DNA from: Comamonas sp. JUb58
GTDB taxonomy: Bacteria > Pseudomonadota > Gammaproteobacteria > Burkholderiales > Burkholderiaceae_C
Direction: 5' to 3'
NCBI RefSeq assembly: GCF_004364775.1
Contig: NZ_SOAL01000003.1
Location: forward strand, 1-64,000
DNA: 64,000 bases
In this document: positions 60,498 to 64,000 of the stretch, one piece after another
Numbering within the stretch: position 1 is the stretch's first letter
How the letters are laid out: the number at the start of each line of letters is the position of its first letter
Made by a program: the position numbers and the translations under genes
Notes under the pieces: generated by a model
Databases searched by the model: none
What the model was told of the DNA's origin: nothing
Seen by the model: the letters and a program-made list of their open reading frames with translations, nothing else

Positions 60498-62120
60498 ATG
60501 AAAAGTGATTCTCATAAGCTGGCTTCTTGGCTGCTGTTGGTGGCATCCGGCCTCACCTCCGCCGCACATGCGGTGCAAAGTCTTCCCGGCGGTCCGGCCG
60601 TAGGGCAGATGAATCTGGCTCCCCCCGTTACCCGTATTGCCCAGGAGCAGCACACCCTGCACTGGATGATGCTCTGGATCTGCACCATCATCTTTGTCGG
60701 TGTGTTTGCGGTGATGTTCTATTCCATCTGGAAGCACCGCAAATCCAAGGGGGCCGTGCCTGCCACCTTCCATGAATCGGTCACGGTCGAGGTCACCTGG
60801 ACCGTACTGCCCTTCATCATCGTGATCCTGATGGCCTTGCCGGCGACCAAGGTGCTGGTCGCGCAAAAGGACACCACCAATGCCGACCTGACCGTGAAAG
60901 TGACCGGGTACCAGTGGAAATGGGGCTATGACTACCTGACCGGCGAAGGCGAGGGTCTGAACTTTATCTCCACCCTGGACAGCGGCCAACGCGCGATGTC
61001 CAACAGCGGCGATGTCTCCAAGGCGCCCAATGACTACCTGCTGCGCGTCGACAAGCCTCTGGTCGTGCCAGTCGACAAGAAGGTGCGCATCATCACCACC
61101 GCTGCCGATGTGATCCACTCCTTCATGGTGCCGGCCTTTGGTATCAAGCAGGATGCGATTCCCGGCTTTGTGCGCGACACCTGGTTCCGTGCCGAGAAAA
61201 CCGGCGACTACTATGGCCAGTGCGCCGAGCTCTGCGGCAAGGAACATGCCTACATGCCCATCCATGTGAAGGTGCTGTCGGCCGCTGATTACAGCGCATG
61301 GGTGGCCGAGCAAAAGAAGTTGCTCGCCGCCCAGGCCGATGACCCGAACAAGGTCTGGGAACTGGCCGATCTGGTCGCCCGGGGCGAAAAGGTCTATGCC
61401 GCCAACTGCGCTGCCTGCCACCAGGCCAATGGCAAGGGCGCCGGCCCCATCAAGGCGCTGGATGGCAGCCCTGTGGTGCTGGGCCCCACGGCGGACATGA
61501 TGCACACGGTGCTGGAAGGCCGTGCCAATGGCGCCATGCCGTCCTGGAAGCAACTGAGCGATACCGACCTGGCAGCGGTTGTCACCTTCACCAAGAACCA
61601 CTGGGGCAACAAGACCGGCACCATGGTGCAGCCCGCCCAGTTTGTGGCGGCGCGTACCGGCACCTTCCCTGAAGGCGGAGGCACGGCAGGTGCCGCGTCG
61701 GCAGCAGCACCCGCAGCGCCACCTGCTGCCCCTGAGGCCGGCGCTGCTGCAGCCACCCCTGCAAGCCCTGCCGCCGCCGCACCTGCTGCAGCAGCAAGCG
61801 CAGAAGCACCCATCGGCCAGGTGCTGTTTGCCAGCGGCAAGAGTGACCTGGACAGCCAGGCCCAGGAGGCCGTGAAGAAGGCGGCCACGGCGCTGGCCGG
61901 CCAGAGCGGCAAGGTGGCGCTGTCCGGTTTTGTCGATGGCACCGGCAATGCCGACCAGAATGCCGAGCTGGCCAAGAAGCGCGCCCAGGCGGTGGCCGAG
62001 CTGCTGGTGGCCCAAGGCGTGGCCGAGGCGCGCATTGAGATGCGCAAGCCGCAGACCATTACCGCAGGTGAGGGCGCTGACAGCCAGGCGCGCCGTGTCG
62101 ATATTGTTGCTGCCCCCTAA
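60498..62120 (+). CDS. coxB: cytochrome c oxidase subunit II with cytochrome c and OmpA-like domains
   Basis: 540 residues from ATG 60498. Signal peptide (LASWLLLVASGLTSAAHA), two membrane segments (HWMMLWICTIIFVGVFAVMFYSIW and WTVLPFIIVILMALPATKVLVAQ), then the CuA domain with CAELCGKEHAYM. A cytochrome c domain follows (CAACHQANGKGAGP), an Ala/Pro-rich linker (about 400-435), and an OmpA-like domain (IGQVLFASGKSDLDSQAQEAVKKAA, LSGFVDGTGNADQNAELAKKRAQAV). It receives electrons from cytochrome c and passes them to subunit I, while the OmpA part may bind peptidoglycan. First gene of the cox group. Confidence 0.95.
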   Translation: MKSDSHKLASWLLLVASGLTSAAHAVQSLPGGPAVGQMNLAPPVTRIAQEQHTLHWMMLWICTIIFVGVFAVMFYSIWKHRKSKGAVPATFHESVTVEVTWTVLPFIIVILMALPATKVLVAQKDTTNADLTVKVTGYQWKWGYDYLTGEGEGLNFISTLDSGQRAMSNSGDVSKAPNDYLLRVDKPLVVPVDKKVRIITTAADVIHSFMVPAFGIKQDAIPGFVRDTWFRAEKTGDYYGQCAELCGKEHAYMPIHVKVLSAADYSAWVAEQKKLLAAQADDPNKVWELADLVARGEKVYAANCAACHQANGKGAGPIKALDGSPVVLGPTADMMHTVLEGRANGAMPSWKQLSDTDLAAVVTFTKNHWGNKTGTMVQPAQFVAARTGTFPEGGGTAGAASAAAPAAPPAAPEAGAAAATPASPAAAAPAAAASAEAPIGQVLFASGKSDLDSQAQEAVKKAATALAGQSGKVALSGFVDGTGNADQNAELAKKRAQAVAELLVAQGVAEARIEMRKPQTITAGEGADSQARRVDIVAAP

Positions 62121-62159
62121 GGCGTGCAAGCCCCAGAAGAGCCATCGGAGTCAAGATTT

Positions 62160-63806
62160 ATGAGCGCTGTTCTCCCCACAGACCCCAGCCATAGCGACCA
62201 CGGCCACGCCGACCATGCCCATGACGACCACCACCATGGTGCGCCCACGGGTTGGCGGCGCTGGGTGTTTGCCACCAACCACAAGGACATCGGCACGCTC
62301 TACCTGCTGTTCTCGTTCACCATGCTGATGGTGGGCGGGGTGCTCGCCTTGCTGATCCGTGCCGAGCTGTTCCAGCCCGGGCTGCAGCTGGTCAACCCCG
62401 AGCTGTTCAACCAACTGACAACGATGCACGGGCTGATCATGGTGTTCGGCGCCATCATGCCGGCCTTTGTCGGCTTTGCGAACTGGATGCTGCCGCTGCA
62501 GATTGGCGCCAGCGACATGGCCTTTGCCCGCATGAACAATTTCAGCTTCTGGCTGATGATCCCCGCCGGCCTGATGCTGGTGGGATCGTTCTTCATGCCC
62601 GGCGGTGCGCCCGCTGCCGGCTGGACCTTGTATGCGCCACTGACCCTGCAAATGGGTCCGTCGATGGACACCAGCATTTTTGCGATGCATGTGATGGGCG
62701 CCTCGTCCATCATGGGCTCGATCAACATCATCGTCACCATCCTGAACATGCGAGCACCGGGCATGACCCTGATGAAGATGCCGATGTTCGCCTGGACCTG
62801 GCTGATCACTGCCTACCTGCTGATCGCCGTGATGCCGGTGCTGGCTGGCGCGATCACGATGACCCTGACCGACCGCCACTTTGGCACCAGCTTCTTCAAC
62901 CCCGCTGGCGGTGGCGATCCGGTGATGTACCAGCATATCTTCTGGTTCTTCGGCCACCCCGAGGTCTACATCATGATCTTGCCGGCCTTTGGCATCATCA
63001 GCCAGATCGTGCCGGCCTTCAGCCGCAAGAAGCTGTTTGGCTATGCCTCGATGGTCTATGCGGTGGCGGCGATTGCGATCCTGTCCTTCATCGTCTGGGC
63101 GCACCATATGTTCACCACCGGCATGCCGGTGACCGGCCAGCTGTTCTTCATGTACGCGACCATGCTGATCTCGGTGCCGACGGCGGTGAAGATCTTCAAC
63201 TGGGTGGCGACGATGTGGCGCGGCTCGATGACCTTCGAGACGCCGATGCTGTTCTCGGTGGGCTTTATCTTTGTGTTCACGATGGGTGGCTTCACCGGCC
63301 TGATCCTGTCGATGGCGCCCATCGATATCCAGCTGCAGGACACCTATTACGTGGTGGCGCACTTCCACTATGTGCTGGTGGCGGGCTCGCTGTTCTCGAT
63401 GTTTGCCGGCTACTACTACTGGGCGCCCAAGTGGACGGGCGTGATGTACTCCGAGGCACGTGGCCGCATCCATTTCTGGGGCTCGCTGATCTTCTTCAAC
63501 ATCACCTTCTTCCCGATGCATTTCCTGGGTCTGGCCGGCATGCCACGCCGCTATGCCGACTACCCGATGCAGTTCGCCGACTTCAACATGATCGCCTCGA
63601 TCGGTGCCTTCGGCTTTGGTCTGATGCAGGTCTACTTCTTCGCCTTTGTGGTCTGGCCTGGCATGCGCCACCGTGGCGAGAAGGCCCCGCAAAAGCCCTG
63701 GGAAGGTGCCGAAGGTCTGGAGTGGGAAGTGCCATCGCCCGCGCCTTTCCACACCTTCGAGACCCCGCCCAAGCTGGACGCTACCGCAACTAAGGTGATT
63801 GGATGA
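62160..63806 (+). CDS. coxA: cytochrome c oxidase subunit I (haem-copper oxidase)
   Basis: 548 residues from ATG 62160; a His-rich N-terminus (HGHADHAHDDHHHG) precedes NHKDIGTLYLLF. Twelve membrane helices contain the haem a ligand region TMHGLIMVFG, GHPEVYIMILPAFGIISQIV with the CuB His and the cross-linked Tyr, WAHHMFTTGM (CuB ligands) and VVAHFHYVLVAGS (haem a3 and a ligands). It reduces oxygen to water and pumps protons. It starts 39 bases after coxB. The next small gene overlaps its stop by four bases. Confidence 0.97.
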   Translation: MSAVLPTDPSHSDHGHADHAHDDHHHGAPTGWRRWVFATNHKDIGTLYLLFSFTMLMVGGVLALLIRAELFQPGLQLVNPELFNQLTTMHGLIMVFGAIMPAFVGFANWMLPLQIGASDMAFARMNNFSFWLMIPAGLMLVGSFFMPGGAPAAGWTLYAPLTLQMGPSMDTSIFAMHVMGASSIMGSINIIVTILNMRAPGMTLMKMPMFAWTWLITAYLLIAVMPVLAGAITMTLTDRHFGTSFFNPAGGGDPVMYQHIFWFFGHPEVYIMILPAFGIISQIVPAFSRKKLFGYASMVYAVAAIAILSFIVWAHHMFTTGMPVTGQLFFMYATMLISVPTAVKIFNWVATMWRGSMTFETPMLFSVGFIFVFTMGGFTGLILSMAPIDIQLQDTYYVVAHFHYVLVAGSLFSMFAGYYYWAPKWTGVMYSEARGRIHFWGSLIFFNITFFPMHFLGLAGMPRRYADYPMQFADFNMIASIGAFGFGLMQVYFFAFVVWPGMRHRGEKAPQKPWEGAEGLEWEVPSPAPFHTFETPPKLDATATKVIG

Positions 63807-63910
63807 TCACACCCGCGCAGCGCAAGGCCAACCGGCGACTGGCATGGATTCTGGCATCAATCGCCGTGGCGTTCTTTATCGGATTTCTCGTAAAAATGAC
63901 GGTGCTCTAG
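63803..63910 (+). CDS. small cytochrome-oxidase-associated membrane protein
   Basis: 35 residues: a basic soluble start (TPAQRKANRRL) then one membrane segment (AWILASIAVAFFIGFLVKM). Its ATG overlaps the coxA stop (ATGA at 63803-63806), implying translational coupling. In related genomes a gene of this size between coxA and ctaG is called a cytochrome oxidase small assembly protein. It lacks catalytic motifs. Confidence 0.8.
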   Translation: MITPAQRKANRRLAWILASIAVAFFIGFLVKMTVL

Positions 63911-63928
63911 CAGCACAGGGAGCAGCAG

Positions 63929-64000
63929 GTGAGCAGACACGCAGACAACGCGAAGATGGTGGGCAAGCTGGCCGTGGTCGCCTTTGGCATGTTTGCCTTT
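63929..64000 (+). CDS. ctaG: cytochrome c oxidase assembly protein CtaG/Cox11, start only
   Basis: 24 codons from GTG 63929 run off the right edge: a short basic lead, then KMVGKLAVVAFGMFAF, the start of the single membrane helix of CtaG, which delivers copper to CuB of subunit I. It follows the small cox gene by 18 bases with a GGGAGCAGCAGG ribosome binding region. Assignment rests on position and this short segment. Confidence 0.75.
   Translation, partial: MSRHADNAKMVGKLAVVAFGMFAF

Noticed and set aside
1-64000. CRISPR arrays
   Set aside because: No series of regularly spaced direct repeats was seen in the intergenic regions.

Overview
The window reads as a chromosomal segment of a high-GC betaproteobacterium of the Comamonadaceae, most likely Comamonas or a close relative. 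Evidence: a dusB-fis-purH operon, a pilGHIJ-chpA type IV pilus chemosensory cluster, a coxB fused to an OmpA-like domain, IPTL-CTERM-type surface-protein tails, a COG4111 (NadQ-like) regulator beside nadC, and tamA-tamB. Most of it is core genome. Mobile traces are a truncated IS30-type transposase at the left edge and two inverted copies of a 265-bp MITE-like element (10890-11154 and 57623-57887).

Layout. 1-1000: IS30 fragment and a gene-poor scar. 1-11 kb: NAD regulator and nadC with two matching operator-like palindromes, a Bug-type solute-binding protein, a YqaA-like membrane protein, dusB-fis-purH, a membrane-anchored cytochrome c, a Bax-inhibitor-1 protein, and hemL. 11-22.4 kb: thiD, then a Cys-rich small ORF overlapping the start of pilG, pilH, pilI, pilJ and a 2133-residue ChpA-type kinase. 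22.5-27.2 kb: algH-ruvX-plsC and a divergent FbpC/FbpB-type iron ABC transporter without a binding protein. 27.3-29.8 kb: the most unusual locus, an operon behind a perfect FNR/ANR-type box that encodes an ABC ATPase fused to a dual-specificity phosphatase, a roadblock-like protein and an ArsC-like protein. 29.8-43.6 kb: an accessory-flavoured stretch with cardiolipin synthase, an autoregulated-looking XRE/membrane pair, dps, three IPTL/VPxx-CTERM-like secreted proteins (one frameshifted at a homopolymer), an AT-rich gene desert, ClC channel, cytochrome c, AraC regulator, TauE-like exporter, a Cys-rich gene interrupted by an in-frame UGA, tRNA-Arg(CCT) and a MOSC protein. 43.7-53.5 kb: the outer-membrane module vwa-tamA-tamB and a MoxR ATPase cluster, with a divergent polyproline-linker protein. 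53.6-60.2 kb: cytochrome c4, DUF1841, a KefC-like antiporter, a LysE-family exporter, trmL, comF and a BioC-like methyltransferase. 60.5-64.0 kb: cytochrome c oxidase genes coxB, coxA, a 35-residue membrane peptide and the start of ctaG, which runs off the window.

Working together: respiration is a recurrent theme (coxBA-ctaG, cytochrome c4, two other c-type cytochromes, hemL and the FNR-controlled operon). Envelope biogenesis is another (TamAB, PlsC, Cls, type IV pilus control). Gene calls rest on reading translated sequence and recognising families; no database search was run.
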